From Kushneria marisflavi (GTDB lineage: Bacteria; Pseudomonadota; Gammaproteobacteria; Pseudomonadales; Halomonadaceae): a stretch of 64,000 bases of DNA. Under the pieces are notes generated by a model. The model was given only the letters and a program-made list of their open reading frames with translations. It made no database searches and was not told the origin of the DNA. Where the stretch lies: contig NZ_CP021358.1 of assembly GCF_002157205.1 (NCBI RefSeq), positions 2,108,001 through 2,172,000 of the forward strand, in the 5' to 3' direction. Positions 30,788 to 39,884 of the stretch are shown piece after piece; the first letter of the stretch is position 1, and every line of letters starts with the position of its first letter. A program made the position numbers and the translations under genes.

Positions 30788-31960
30788 ATGAGCTTTTTAC
30801 ATATTCACAACGTCCACAAGCGCTTTGGCGACACCCACGTGCTCAAGGGCATCGACATCGCCATCGAGAAGGGCGACTTTCTGGTGCTGGTCGGGCCGTC
30901 GGGTTGTGGCAAGTCGACCCTTTTGAACATGATCGCGGGGCTTGATGCCATCAGCGAAGGTGAGCTTTTGCTCAACGGTGAGCGGATCAACGATCTGCAT
31001 CCGTCGCGACGCGATATCGCCATGGTGTTTCAGTCCTACGCGCTCTATCCGAGCATGACGGTGGCCGGCAATATCGGTTTCGGACTCGAGATGCGCAAGG
31101 TCCCAAAGGCCAAACGCCGCGAAGCGATTCAGCGCGCCGCCGAGCTTTTGCAGATCGAGAACCTTTTGAATCGCAAGCCGGCCCAGCTCTCCGGCGGTCA
31201 GCGTCAGCGCGTGGCGATGGGGCGCGCGCTGGTCCGCGAGCCGCAGCTCTTTTTGTTCGACGAGCCGCTGTCGAATCTGGATGCCAAGCTGCGTGTCGAC
31301 ATGCGCACCGAGATCAAGCAGCTTCATCAGCGCCTGGGCACCACCATCGTTTACGTCACCCACGACCAGATCGAGGCGATGACGCTGGCGACCCGCATCG
31401 CGGTAATGCGCGGCGGCGAACTGCAGCAGCTGGGCACGCCGCAGTCGGTCTACGATGATCCCAACAACCTCTTCGTGGCGGGCTTTATGGGCTCACCATC
31501 GATGAATCTGGTCACTGCCCGCATTGAGCGTAAGGACGGGGCGCTGGTAGCCCGCATGGCGTCGCCCTCGGGCGATGTGACGCTGCCGATCGTGCGCGAC
31601 CGCGCGGCGCTCGAGGCGTGGTGTGACCGGGACGTGATGCTCGGGCTGCGCCCGGAGGCGATCACCGATCCGGCCAGCGCCAATCGTGAAGACGGCGAGA
31701 TCCATGAGGCAACGCTTGAGGTGGCACTGGTCGAGCCCACCGGTGCCGATCTCTACGTGGTGACGCAGCTGGGTGGGCGCAGCATCAACGCGCGCATGCG
31801 CCCCGGTGCACCGCTGAGCCCGGGCCAGTCGACCCGCTTTGCCTTTGATGTCTCACGCATGGTGGCATTCGATCCCGAAACCGAGGCGCGTATTCGCGAT
31901 GAGGCAGCGACCACCACCGAGGCGGCCGCTCGTGAAGCGGCCTTCAGTCAGAAGGCATGA
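30788..31960 (+). CDS. Sugar ABC transporter ATPase (MalK/UgpC/MsmX type)
   Basis: A 390-residue ATPase powering the importer. Walker A GPSGCGKST is near residue 37, signature LSGGQRQRVAMGRAL near 134, Walker B LFLFDEPLSNLDA near 155, and H-loop YVTHDQIEAM near 195. The C-terminal half is an OB-fold/TOBE regulatory domain (GLRPEAITDPA, MRPGAPLSPGQ) as in MalK. It is the last gene of the operon. Confidence 0.92.
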   Translation: MSFLHIHNVHKRFGDTHVLKGIDIAIEKGDFLVLVGPSGCGKSTLLNMIAGLDAISEGELLLNGERINDLHPSRRDIAMVFQSYALYPSMTVAGNIGFGLEMRKVPKAKRREAIQRAAELLQIENLLNRKPAQLSGGQRQRVAMGRALVREPQLFLFDEPLSNLDAKLRVDMRTEIKQLHQRLGTTIVYVTHDQIEAMTLATRIAVMRGGELQQLGTPQSVYDDPNNLFVAGFMGSPSMNLVTARIERKDGALVARMASPSGDVTLPIVRDRAALEAWCDRDVMLGLRPEAITDPASANREDGEIHEATLEVALVEPTGADLYVVTQLGGRSINARMRPGAPLSPGQSTRFAFDVSRMVAFDPETEARIRDEAATTTEAAAREAAFSQKA

Positions 31961-31996
31961 CGACAGCGGGTAACGGGGTCGGGCAGGTGTGGCGAT

Positions 31997-33436
31997 TCAA
32001 CGACCCTCGATAAATCGGCGAATACCCTCGGCGAGCTGTCGTCCCAGACGCTCCAGCGTGTCCCCTTCGACCATGCCGATACCCAGCACCAGCCCGCGAC
32101 GAGGGTCATCGTCAGCACAGACCGGGCTGAGCGGCTTGACCACCAGCCGGTAATGGTTGAGCAGGTAACGTGACAGGCGCACGTCATCAATGTCGCAAGA
32201 CAGCGTCACACACAGCGTGATGGTGCCCGCCGGGGGCGAAATATCGATCACGCCCGGCAGGCCGGCCAGCAGGTCATGCAGGGTCTGCTGGCGTTGCAGG
32301 TAGTCGCGATGAATGCGCCGACACCAGCGGTCGAGATCACCATCGGCCATGAACTTCGCCAGCACTGCCTGATCCAGCATGCGCCCTTCACGAAAGACTT
32401 CGCTTCGGACCTTGTTGAGGGCGCCGCTCAGCGCGCGGGGCACAACCAGATACCCGAGCCGCAGTCCCGGAAACATCAGCTTGGAAAACGATCCGGCCAG
32501 AATGGTGTGGCCGTCCTCCGGCGAGAAGAGCAGCTCCCGATGCCCCATCTCGAAGAACTCGTAGTCGTCCTCGATCACAATGTCGGGAGACAGGTGCTCG
32601 ACCAGTGCACGCTTGTCCTCGATGGGCATCGGCACGCTCAGCGGATAATGGCGGGCGCCGGTCAGATATAAAAGACGCGGGGCGGGCGTCACCGCTGACA
32701 TCTCGCCATAGCCGTTGCCGGGCAGCCAGCGGCACTGTTCGATGCCAAGCCCCGTGGCCTGAAAGACATTGCGTGCGCCCCAGTAGCAGGGCGAGTCCAT
32801 CACCACCCGATCGCCGTGATCGGCCAGCGCCAGGGCGCAGAGCTCCAGGCCATGGTGGGTGCCATCGGTAATGATGATCTGTTCGAGGGCGCATTCGATG
32901 CCGCGGCCGCGGCGTAGAAAATGGGCGATCTCGCGCTTTAATGGCCCGTAGCCCCCGCTGGAATAGGACAGCAGCAGCGCGTTTTGCGGCACGGTCAGGG
33001 TGGCGTAGAGCGTGCGCCAGCGTCGCATGGGAAAGCGGGCAATGTCGGGAATGCCCGGCACAAAGGCGCCGCTCTGGATCGGGCTGGCCCCACTGGTCCC
33101 AAGAATCCGGTGCGCGCGCTGCGACAGGGCCAGCGGCGAATCCTGCGTCATGGTCGGTGATACCCCCGGGCGTCGGCTCCAGCTGCCGCGGCCATGCTGG
33201 GTGGCCAGCAGATGACGCGACTGCAAAAGCTCGATGACGCCGGCCAGGGTATTACGCGCCACCCCCAGACGCTGGCAGATATGACGATGGGCCGGCAGGC
33301 GCTGGCCATCGACCCACTGTTGCTCGATCAGCGTCGTCAGGACCTGCTCCAGACGTACCTGCTTGCTCAGCCGGTCGGGCTGACGTTGCCAGGCCGTTTC
33401 GATGTCCCTTAGAGCCTCTTCGACAGATCGCTGCAT
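31997..33436 (-). CDS. MocR-type regulator (GntR wHTH plus aminotransferase fold)
   Basis: A 479-residue MocR/GabR/PdxR family regulator. The N-terminal winged helix (QVRLEQVLTTLIEQQWVDG, LPAHRHICQRLGVARNTL, residues about 27-75) is joined to a fold-type I aminotransferase domain, with the PLP lysine probably in ILAGSFSKLMFPGLRLGY near residue 313. It faces a divergent GABA permease-gabD-gabT operon, so control of GABA use is likely, as in B. subtilis GabR. The ribosome-binding site is weak. Confidence 0.88.
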   Translation of the reverse strand: MQRSVEEALRDIETAWQRQPDRLSKQVRLEQVLTTLIEQQWVDGQRLPAHRHICQRLGVARNTLAGVIELLQSRHLLATQHGRGSWSRRPGVSPTMTQDSPLALSQRAHRILGTSGASPIQSGAFVPGIPDIARFPMRRWRTLYATLTVPQNALLLSYSSGGYGPLKREIAHFLRRGRGIECALEQIIITDGTHHGLELCALALADHGDRVVMDSPCYWGARNVFQATGLGIEQCRWLPGNGYGEMSAVTPAPRLLYLTGARHYPLSVPMPIEDKRALVEHLSPDIVIEDDYEFFEMGHRELLFSPEDGHTILAGSFSKLMFPGLRLGYLVVPRALSGALNKVRSEVFREGRMLDQAVLAKFMADGDLDRWCRRIHRDYLQRQQTLHDLLAGLPGVIDISPPAGTITLCVTLSCDIDDVRLSRYLLNHYRLVVKPLSPVCADDDPRRGLVLGIGMVEGDTLERLGRQLAEGIRRFIEGR

Positions 33437-33493
33437 GACTCGGGTCCGGGCAGGGTGACAGGAGAGAGGATCATTATGGCGGTGGTGTCCGGC

Positions 33494-33546
33494 AGTGGTC
33501 TACCTGAACACACAAGTGGTTCACGTACCAGGCGCGGGACAGTGGT
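33494..33546 (+). promoter_or_regulatory. AGTGGT direct repeats, probable MocR operator
   Basis: AGTGGT occurs at 33494-33499, 33515-33520 and 33541-33546 in the same orientation. The first two are spaced 21 bp, two helical turns, and share further bases (AC and T). The first reads AGTGGTCTA, close to the AGTGGWCTA direct-repeat core known for the MocR protein PdxR. The site lies in the gap between the MocR gene and the GABA operon. Confidence 0.6.
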
Positions 33547-33636
33547 AGCGTGTGAGCAGGGAGACACAACAGGCCGTGTGATATGGCACAACATCCTCCC
33601 GGCCCTGAAAGACCACAATAATGACGGATAAATTCT

Positions 33637-35058
33637 ATGCAGAGCACCACCAAACCACGCGAACTGGTCCGCGTTCTGGCACGCACCGATGTGCTGGCAC
33701 TGGCCTTTGGCGCCATGATCGGCTGGGGCTGGATCGTTCTGACCGGCGGGGCGATTCTTGATGCCGGCAGTGTGGGCGCGATCATTGCCTTCATCATTGG
33801 CGGCATCGCGGTCCTGCTGGTCGGATTGACCTATGCCGAGCTGGCCTCGGCCATGCCCAAGGTGGGCGGTGAGCACGTCTACAGCTATCGCGCCCTCGGC
33901 CACTTTGCCTCCTTTATCTGCACCTGGAGCATCGTGCTGGGGTATGTGAGCGTCGTGTCCTTTGAAGCGGTGGCTCTGCCCACCGTGATCGAGCAGCTTT
34001 TCCCCGGCTATGACGTGGGTCATCTCTGGACCGTGGCCGGGTGGGACGTCAAGGCCAGCTGGGTCGCCGTCGGGGTCATCGGCTCGCTGATCATGATGGC
34101 GATCAATTACATCGGCATCACCACAGCGGCACTGATCCAGAAACTGGTGACCGGTCTGATTCTGATCGTGGGCGTGCTGTTCATTACCGGCGCGCTCTTT
34201 ACCGGTGAGGCGGCCAACATGACGCCGCTCTTTAACCATGACGCCAGCGGCGGGTTCGCCGGCGGCATCATGGCGGTGCTGGTCATGGTGCCCTTTCTGT
34301 TCGTGGGCTTTGACGTGATCCCGCAGGCGGCCGAGGAGATCGATCTGCCGTTTCGCGATATCGGCAAGGTGCTGATTGCCTCGGTTCTGATGGCGGTAGC
34401 CTGGTATGCGCTGATCGTACTGGGCACCAGTCTGATGCTGGATCAGCCGGCGCTTGAAGGCAGCTCGCTCTCCGTCCCGGATGCCATGGCGGCTGTCATG
34501 GGCAGCGTCTGGGGCAGCAAGCTGATGGTTCTGGCAGGCATTGCCGGCATCATCACCAGCTGGAACGCGTTTTATATCGGCGGGTCACGGGCCATCTATG
34601 CGCTGGCGCACTCCGGCATGCTGCCGGCCTTTCTGGGCAAGCTGCATCCGAAGTACAAGACACCGACCAATGCCATCATCATGATCGGTCTCTTGTCGAC
34701 GATTGCGCCCTTCATGGGCCGCCCGGCCATGGTGTGGCTGGTGGATGCCGGTGGTCTGGGCATCGTGATCGCCTATCTGTTCGTGGCGCTGTCCTTCATG
34801 GTGCTCAGAAAGCGTGAGCCCGAGATGGATCGCCCCTTCAGGGTGAGCAATGGTCGTGTGGTCGGCGCGCTGGCGGTGCTGCTGTCACTGGCCATGGCCT
34901 GTCTTTATCTGCCGGGTAGCCCGTCGGCGCTGACCGGTATTGAGTGGGGGGTGTTCGGAGGCTGGATGATCCTGGGTCTGGCGATGTATTTCTTTGCGCT
35001 CAACCGCTATGGACGAGCGTTCAGTGACCGGGTCATGCAGGACGTTTATCACCGCTGA
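33637..35058 (+). CDS. APC-family amino acid permease, probable GABA importer
   Basis: A 473-residue APC superfamily permease with about 12 membrane segments. The first helix motif FGAMIGWGWIVLTG carries the unwound Gly-rich stretch that binds the amino group. PFLFVGFDVIPQAAEEIDLP is typical of the APC family. Its position directly before gabD and gabT and opposite a MocR regulator indicates GABA or a similar omega-amino acid as substrate. The ribosome-binding site is weak. Confidence 0.85.
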   Translation: MQSTTKPRELVRVLARTDVLALAFGAMIGWGWIVLTGGAILDAGSVGAIIAFIIGGIAVLLVGLTYAELASAMPKVGGEHVYSYRALGHFASFICTWSIVLGYVSVVSFEAVALPTVIEQLFPGYDVGHLWTVAGWDVKASWVAVGVIGSLIMMAINYIGITTAALIQKLVTGLILIVGVLFITGALFTGEAANMTPLFNHDASGGFAGGIMAVLVMVPFLFVGFDVIPQAAEEIDLPFRDIGKVLIASVLMAVAWYALIVLGTSLMLDQPALEGSSLSVPDAMAAVMGSVWGSKLMVLAGIAGIITSWNAFYIGGSRAIYALAHSGMLPAFLGKLHPKYKTPTNAIIMIGLLSTIAPFMGRPAMVWLVDAGGLGIVIAYLFVALSFMVLRKREPEMDRPFRVSNGRVVGALAVLLSLAMACLYLPGSPSALTGIEWGVFGGWMILGLAMYFFALNRYGRAFSDRVMQDVYHR

Positions 35059-35080
35059 CATCACATCCATGAGGTAGACA

Positions 35081-36529
35081 ATGTTTGATATCGAGTTCAA
35101 GAACCAGCGTGCCGCCGCCCTGATCGGTGATCAGTGGCAGGAAGGCCGGCAGCAGTTTGCCGTCAACAACCCGGCGACCGGGGAGCTGGTCGCCAACGTG
35201 GCCGATCTCGGTGCCGAGGAGACTCGCGCGGCAGTCGCGGCCGCCGAGACGGCAATGGCCGACTGGCGCAAGGTGCCCGCCAGGGAGCGCTCGCGTCTGC
35301 TGCGCCGCTGGTTTGACCTGGTGGTTGAAAATACCGACGCTCTGGCACGCCTGATGACGCTGGAGCAGGGCAAGCCGCTGGCAGAGTCGCGTGGTGAAGT
35401 CGGTTACGGCGCCTCGTTTATCGAGTTCTACGCTGAAGAAGCCAAGCGCATCGCCGGCGAGACCCTGCCGGGGCACGGCGCGGACAAGCGCATTCTGGTC
35501 ATGCGCGAGCCGATCGGCGTGGTCGCGGCCATCACGCCCTGGAACTTCCCGCTGGCGATGATCACTCGCAAATGTGCTCCGGCGCTGGCTGCCGGCTGTA
35601 CGGTCGTGATCAAGCCGGCCGAGGCGACGCCGCTGACCGCGCTGGCACTCGCCGCGCTGGCGCTGGAAGCCGGCATTCCGCAGGGGGCGATCAATGTGGT
35701 CACCGCCAAAAGCCCTGCCGCAGTGGGCGAAGTGCTGACCACCGACCCGAGAGTGCGCAAGGTCTCCTTCACGGGTTCCACGCCGGTCGGCAAGAAACTG
35801 CTGGCGCAGTGTGCGTCCACCGTCAAGAAAACGGCCATGGAGCTGGGGGGCAACGCGCCCTTTATCGTGTTTGACGATGCCGACCTTGATGCCGCGGTTG
35901 AAGGCGCGATTGCCTCCAAATACCGCAATGCCGGCCAGACCTGCGTATGCACCAACCGCTTTCTGGTGCAGTCCGGCGTCTACGATGCCTTCGTTGAGAA
36001 GCTCGCCGCTCGCGTGCGCGAGCTCAAGGTTGGCAACGGCATGGAAGAGGGCACGATCATTGGACCGCTGATCAATCAGGCGGCGGTCGACAAGGTCAGT
36101 GCCCATGTCAGCGATGCGCTCGACAAGGGCGCTCGACTGGTGGAAGGTGGAGAAGCGCACGCGCTGGGACACTCGTTTTACACACCGACCGTGCTGGCCG
36201 ATGTCACCCCCGAGATGGCCGTGGCTCGGGAAGAGACCTTCGGGCCATTTGCGGCAGTGTTTCGTTTCGACCAGGATGATCAGGCCATTGCGATGGCCAA
36301 CGATACGCCCTTTGGCCTGGCGGCCTACTTCTATGCCCGCGACTACAAGCGCATCTGGCAGGTGATGGAGGCGCTCGAGTACGGCATGGTCGCCGTCAAC
36401 GAAGGGCTGTTGTCGACCGAACTGGCCCCGTTTGGCGGTATCAAGGAGTCAGGACTGGGTCGAGAGGGTTCGCACCACGGGCTGGAGGAGTTTACCGAGC
36501 TCAAGTATGTCTGTCTCGGCGGGCTGTAA
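35081..36529 (+). CDS. gabD: Succinate-semialdehyde dehydrogenase
   Basis: A 482-residue NAD(P)-dependent aldehyde dehydrogenase oxidising succinate semialdehyde to succinate. Catalytic Cys is in NAGQTCVCTNRF (near 287) and general-base Glu in MELGGNAPF (near 254). TPWNFPLAMITRKCAPALAAG and KPAEATPLTALA are standard GabD sequences. GAGGT is six bases before ATG. It is the second step of GABA breakdown, adjacent to gabT. Confidence 0.93.
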   Translation: MFDIEFKNQRAAALIGDQWQEGRQQFAVNNPATGELVANVADLGAEETRAAVAAAETAMADWRKVPARERSRLLRRWFDLVVENTDALARLMTLEQGKPLAESRGEVGYGASFIEFYAEEAKRIAGETLPGHGADKRILVMREPIGVVAAITPWNFPLAMITRKCAPALAAGCTVVIKPAEATPLTALALAALALEAGIPQGAINVVTAKSPAAVGEVLTTDPRVRKVSFTGSTPVGKKLLAQCASTVKKTAMELGGNAPFIVFDDADLDAAVEGAIASKYRNAGQTCVCTNRFLVQSGVYDAFVEKLAARVRELKVGNGMEEGTIIGPLINQAAVDKVSAHVSDALDKGARLVEGGEAHALGHSFYTPTVLADVTPEMAVAREETFGPFAAVFRFDQDDQAIAMANDTPFGLAAYFYARDYKRIWQVMEALEYGMVAVNEGLLSTELAPFGGIKESGLGREGSHHGLEEFTELKYVCLGGL

Positions 36530-36555
36530 TTGCTGCATATCAAAGGAGATCGCGC

Positions 36556-37833
36556 ATGAATAATAATGAACTCAATGAGCTTAAAAAACGCTATGTCGCC
36601 AACGGCGCGGCAAGTCCGGATGGTCATTTTGCCGACCGTGCCGAAAACGCCGAACTGTGGGACGTCGATGGCAAGCGCTTTATCGATTTTGCCGGCGGTA
36701 TTGGTGTACTCAATATCGGCCATCGCCACCCGAAGGTGGTCGAGGCCGTCAAGGCACAGCTCGACAAGGTCATGCATACCTGCCAGACCGTCATGCCCTA
36801 TGAAGGCTACGTGAAGGTGGCCGAGAAGCTCAGTCACATCACGCCGGTACGCGGACATGCCAAGGTCATGCTGGCCAACTCCGGTGCCGAGGCGCTGGAA
36901 AACGCCGTAAAGGTCGCGCGCGCCGCGACCGGCCGCTCGGGCGTGATCTGCTTCACCGGCGGCTATCACGGCCGTACGTTCATGACCATGGCCATGAACG
37001 GCAAGGTTGCCCCCTATCGCACCGATTTCGGCCCCATGCCGGGGCAGGTCTATCGGGCGCCCTATCCGGTCGAATCGATCGGTGTCAGCGAGGAAGACGC
37101 ACTGCGCGGCCTGAAGATGACCTTCAAGACCGATGCCAACCCGAAGGACACGGCCGCGATCGTCATCGAGCCGGTGCTGGGCGAAGGCGGTTTCCATGCT
37201 GCCTCACCGAGCTTCATGAAGGCACTGCGTGAGATCTGTGACGAGCACGGCATTTTGCTGATCGTCGATGAAGTGCAGTCCGGTTTCGGCCGTACCGGCA
37301 AGATGTTTGCCATCGAGCATACCGGCGTTGAGCCCGACATCATGACCATGGCCAAGAGCATGGGCGATGGCATGCCGATTTCCGCCGTAGTCGGTACCGA
37401 CCGTGTGATGGATGCCTCGGGCGGCAATTCGCTTGGCGGTACCTATACCGGTAGCCCGGTCTCCTGTGCTGCCGTTCTGGCCGTGCTGGAAGTGTTCGAG
37501 GAAGAAAACATCCTCGAGAAGAGTCAGGCGCTGGGCGACAAGCTCGGTGAACGGTTCCAGAAGCTGGAACGCTCTTTTGACTGCGTGCGCAATTCGCGCC
37601 ATCTGGGAGCGATGGCCGCCTTCGATCTGGTCCGCGCCGATGGCGAGCCTGATACGGAGCTTGCCGGCAAGCTCTGCAAGACGGCGCGCGAACGTGGCCT
37701 GATCCTGCTGTCCTGCGGCCTCTATGGCAACACGATCCGCTTTTTGATGCCGGTCACCATCAGCGATGACGTGCTGGGTGAAGGGATGGATCTGATCGAA
37801 TCCATGCTGAAGGAAATGAGTGGTCAGTCGTAA
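36556..37833 (+). CDS. gabT: 4-aminobutyrate aminotransferase
   Basis: A 425-residue class-III PLP aminotransferase converting GABA and 2-oxoglutarate to succinate semialdehyde and glutamate. Active-site sequences are NSGAEALENAVKVARAATGR, FTGGYHGRT, VIEPVLGEGGF, DEVQSGFGRTGKMFA and the PLP lysine in TMAKSMGDGMP near 266. AAGGAGAT six bases before ATG is a strong ribosome-binding site. It is the last gene of the GABA operon and is followed by a terminator. Confidence 0.94.
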   Translation: MNNNELNELKKRYVANGAASPDGHFADRAENAELWDVDGKRFIDFAGGIGVLNIGHRHPKVVEAVKAQLDKVMHTCQTVMPYEGYVKVAEKLSHITPVRGHAKVMLANSGAEALENAVKVARAATGRSGVICFTGGYHGRTFMTMAMNGKVAPYRTDFGPMPGQVYRAPYPVESIGVSEEDALRGLKMTFKTDANPKDTAAIVIEPVLGEGGFHAASPSFMKALREICDEHGILLIVDEVQSGFGRTGKMFAIEHTGVEPDIMTMAKSMGDGMPISAVVGTDRVMDASGGNSLGGTYTGSPVSCAAVLAVLEVFEEENILEKSQALGDKLGERFQKLERSFDCVRNSRHLGAMAAFDLVRADGEPDTELAGKLCKTARERGLILLSCGLYGNTIRFLMPVTISDDVLGEGMDLIESMLKEMSGQS

Positions 37834-37867
37834 GTCACCAGCGCATGCATGATCCGAGCGCTTGAAA

Positions 37868-37896
37868 AAAAGGCCCCGCCAATGGCGGGGCCTTTT
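37868..37896. terminator. Bidirectional terminator between gabT and ribokinase gene
   Basis: AAAAGGCCCCGCC / GGCGGGGCCTTTT pairs around AAT, flanked by A residues on the left and T residues on the right. It can stop both convergent transcripts. Confidence 0.88.
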
Positions 37897-37924
37897 GATG
37901 TCATGAAACGGTGGCGAGTGTGGC

Positions 37925-38875
37925 TCATGACGGGCGGGCAGCGATCTTCAGGAAGGTTTCGACCTCATCGACCGTCGGGATGCCGGTGGCCGCACCAGCA
38001 CGCTGCACGGCCAGTGCGGCGGCCGCGGTAGCGCGCTCCAGGCAGGTAGAGGCATCGTTGCCCGCCTGCAGGGCGGCCATGTAATAGCCGATGAACGTGT
38101 CACCGGCACCGGTCGTATCGACGGCCTGTACCGGACGCGCCGGCTGGTACAGGGTGTCACCACGTTCGCCGTCGATGCGCCAGGCCCCTTCCGAGCCCAG
38201 CGTCAGCACGATATTGACGCCCGGTAGTGCCGTTTGCAGCGCCTCGATCAGGGCGTCGGCATCGCTTTGCTCGTCGATGTCCACCAGTGCGGCAGCTTCG
38301 CCCCGGTTGACGAACAACAGCGCGAGATCCTTCAGGGGCAATTCGCGAATGGCCGGCGTCATCGGTGCGGGATTGAAGGCGACCTTCAATCCGCGCTCGA
38401 GCGCCTGACGAATCACGACGTCAATATCGTTGCACTCGTTTTGCAGCAGCAGCCAGCCGCCCTTGTCGGCACCGGTCAGCAGCTCATCGATCCGCTCGGG
38501 CGTAAAACTCTGATTGGTACCACCGAACAGCACGATGGCGTTTTCCCCCTCGTCATCGACCTGGATCACGGTATGGCCGCTGGCACTTTCCAGCAGCGCC
38601 ACGTCATCGATATCGGCGCCGGCGTCCTTCAGGGTCTCCAGCGCCCAGTCGTCGGCACGGCCAAGCTGTCCCCAGTGGCTCACCTGCCCACCGGCCCGCG
38701 CCAGCGCGATGGTCTGATTGGCACCCTTGCCGCCCAGCACGATCTGGTAATCAGTGCTGGAGAGGGTCTCGCCGGGACGCACCAGATGCGGGACACGATA
38801 GACATGGTCGATATTGATCGAGCCATAGTTGTAGACGGTGGCCGACCCGGAGGATGGCTGCTTCGGTAAGGACAT
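37925..38875 (-). CDS. PfkB-family sugar kinase, ribokinase-like
   Basis: A 316-residue carbohydrate kinase. GGKGANQTIALARAGG near residue 48 and the ATP/catalytic motif DTTGAGDTFIGYYM near 248 (catalytic Asp in GAGD) fit ribokinase. It would phosphorylate ribose or a related sugar or nucleoside in the cytoplasm. No ribose transporter is adjacent. GAGG six bases before ATG 38875 sets the start. Confidence 0.87.
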   Translation of the reverse strand: MSLPKQPSSGSATVYNYGSINIDHVYRVPHLVRPGETLSSTDYQIVLGGKGANQTIALARAGGQVSHWGQLGRADDWALETLKDAGADIDDVALLESASGHTVIQVDDEGENAIVLFGGTNQSFTPERIDELLTGADKGGWLLLQNECNDIDVVIRQALERGLKVAFNPAPMTPAIRELPLKDLALLFVNRGEAAALVDIDEQSDADALIEALQTALPGVNIVLTLGSEGAWRIDGERGDTLYQPARPVQAVDTTGAGDTFIGYYMAALQAGNDASTCLERATAAAALAVQRAGAATGIPTVDEVETFLKIAARPS

Positions 38876-38937
38876 GATGGCCTCGCTGTAGTCATTGATC
38901 TGGTGTGATCATCGAACACAACGAGGCCCTTGTCGAT

Positions 38938-39636
38938 TCAGGGTAGATCAAAGACCAGCGCTTCGGCGTCACGACCGCGCGTCAGCTCAATCCGTGCTTC
39001 TTCTTCCAGCATCAGGGCATCACCGCCTTCAAGAAGCTGGCCGTTGATCTCAAGCGTGCCGCGAATGAGGTGCACGTAGGCACGACGGCCTGGCGCCAGC
39101 GTGTGAGTGAGCGTGGTCTCACCCTCCAGGAGCGTGGCGTAAATGAAGGCATCCTGTTCGATGCGCAGCGAGCCATCGCGGCCGTCCGGGGAGATGATCA
39201 GGCGCAGCTGGTCACGCTTTGAGTCAGCAGAGAAGTCCGCCTCGCTGTAGCGCGGTGTAAGCCCGGTCTCACGAGGAAAGAGCCAGATCTGCAGAAAGTG
39301 CACCGGCTCATGGGCGCTGTGGTTGAACTCGCTGTGCTCCACGCCGGTACCGGTCGTCATCAGTTGCACGCGTCCCGGCCCAATGCTTGAGCCGTTGCCC
39401 AGCGTATCGCGATGGGCCAGTTCGCCGGAAAGCACGTAGGAAAAAATCTCCATGTCACGATGGCCGTGTTGACCAAAGCCGCCGCCGGGAGCGACACGGT
39501 CTTCATTGATCACCCGCAGGGGGCCGAAATGGACATGGTCAGGATCGACATAGCCGGCAAAGGAAAAGGAGTGGTAGCTCTCAAGCCAGCCGTGATCGGC
39601 GTGGCCACGTTCGCTACCAGGGCGCAGGGTCAACAT
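38938..39636 (-). CDS. Pirin-family protein (YhhW-like)
   Basis: A 232-residue bicupin of the pirin family. GFGQHGHRDMEIFSYVLSG carries the metal-binding His pair (near 57-59), and TGTGVEHSEFNH the further His and Glu (near 101-103). Members such as E. coli YhhW have quercetin 2,3-dioxygenase activity; the natural role is unclear. CGGAGAG lies 9 bases before ATG. Its upstream region and first codons recur at 43.1 kb. Confidence 0.88.
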   Translation of the reverse strand: MLTLRPGSERGHADHGWLESYHSFSFAGYVDPDHVHFGPLRVINEDRVAPGGGFGQHGHRDMEIFSYVLSGELAHRDTLGNGSSIGPGRVQLMTTGTGVEHSEFNHSAHEPVHFLQIWLFPRETGLTPRYSEADFSADSKRDQLRLIISPDGRDGSLRIEQDAFIYATLLEGETTLTHTLAPGRRAYVHLIRGTLEINGQLLEGGDALMLEEEARIELTRGRDAEALVFDLP

Positions 39637-39737
39637 GGGAAAGCTCTCCGTCAGTCTGGAATGCGCCCAGCATCTGCTTCGAATTCCTGCATGGCAACTG
39701 CATAAAATGAGCGTTTGTTATCGATAAAATCGAATGC
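39617..39737 (-). repeat. Upstream region of pirin gene, copy 1 of dispersed repeat
   Basis: The core 39667-39736 matches 43136-43205 at about 56 of 70 positions without a gap. With a small gap, the likeness continues through the ribosome-binding site into the first codons of the pirin gene. It contains the promoter region of the pirin gene by position. Confidence 0.75.
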
Positions 39738-39884
39738 CTCGCAGAAGGAGCGTGGGTGTTTTCATGCCGTCTCAAATCTGTCTTTTCAGACCGGCTGTCT
39801 CTCGGGCCAACAATACCCAACGTCAAAGACAGGCGTGCAGGACACCTGCCTGATGGGGCAACAATCAGCGCTATCTCAAAGCAT

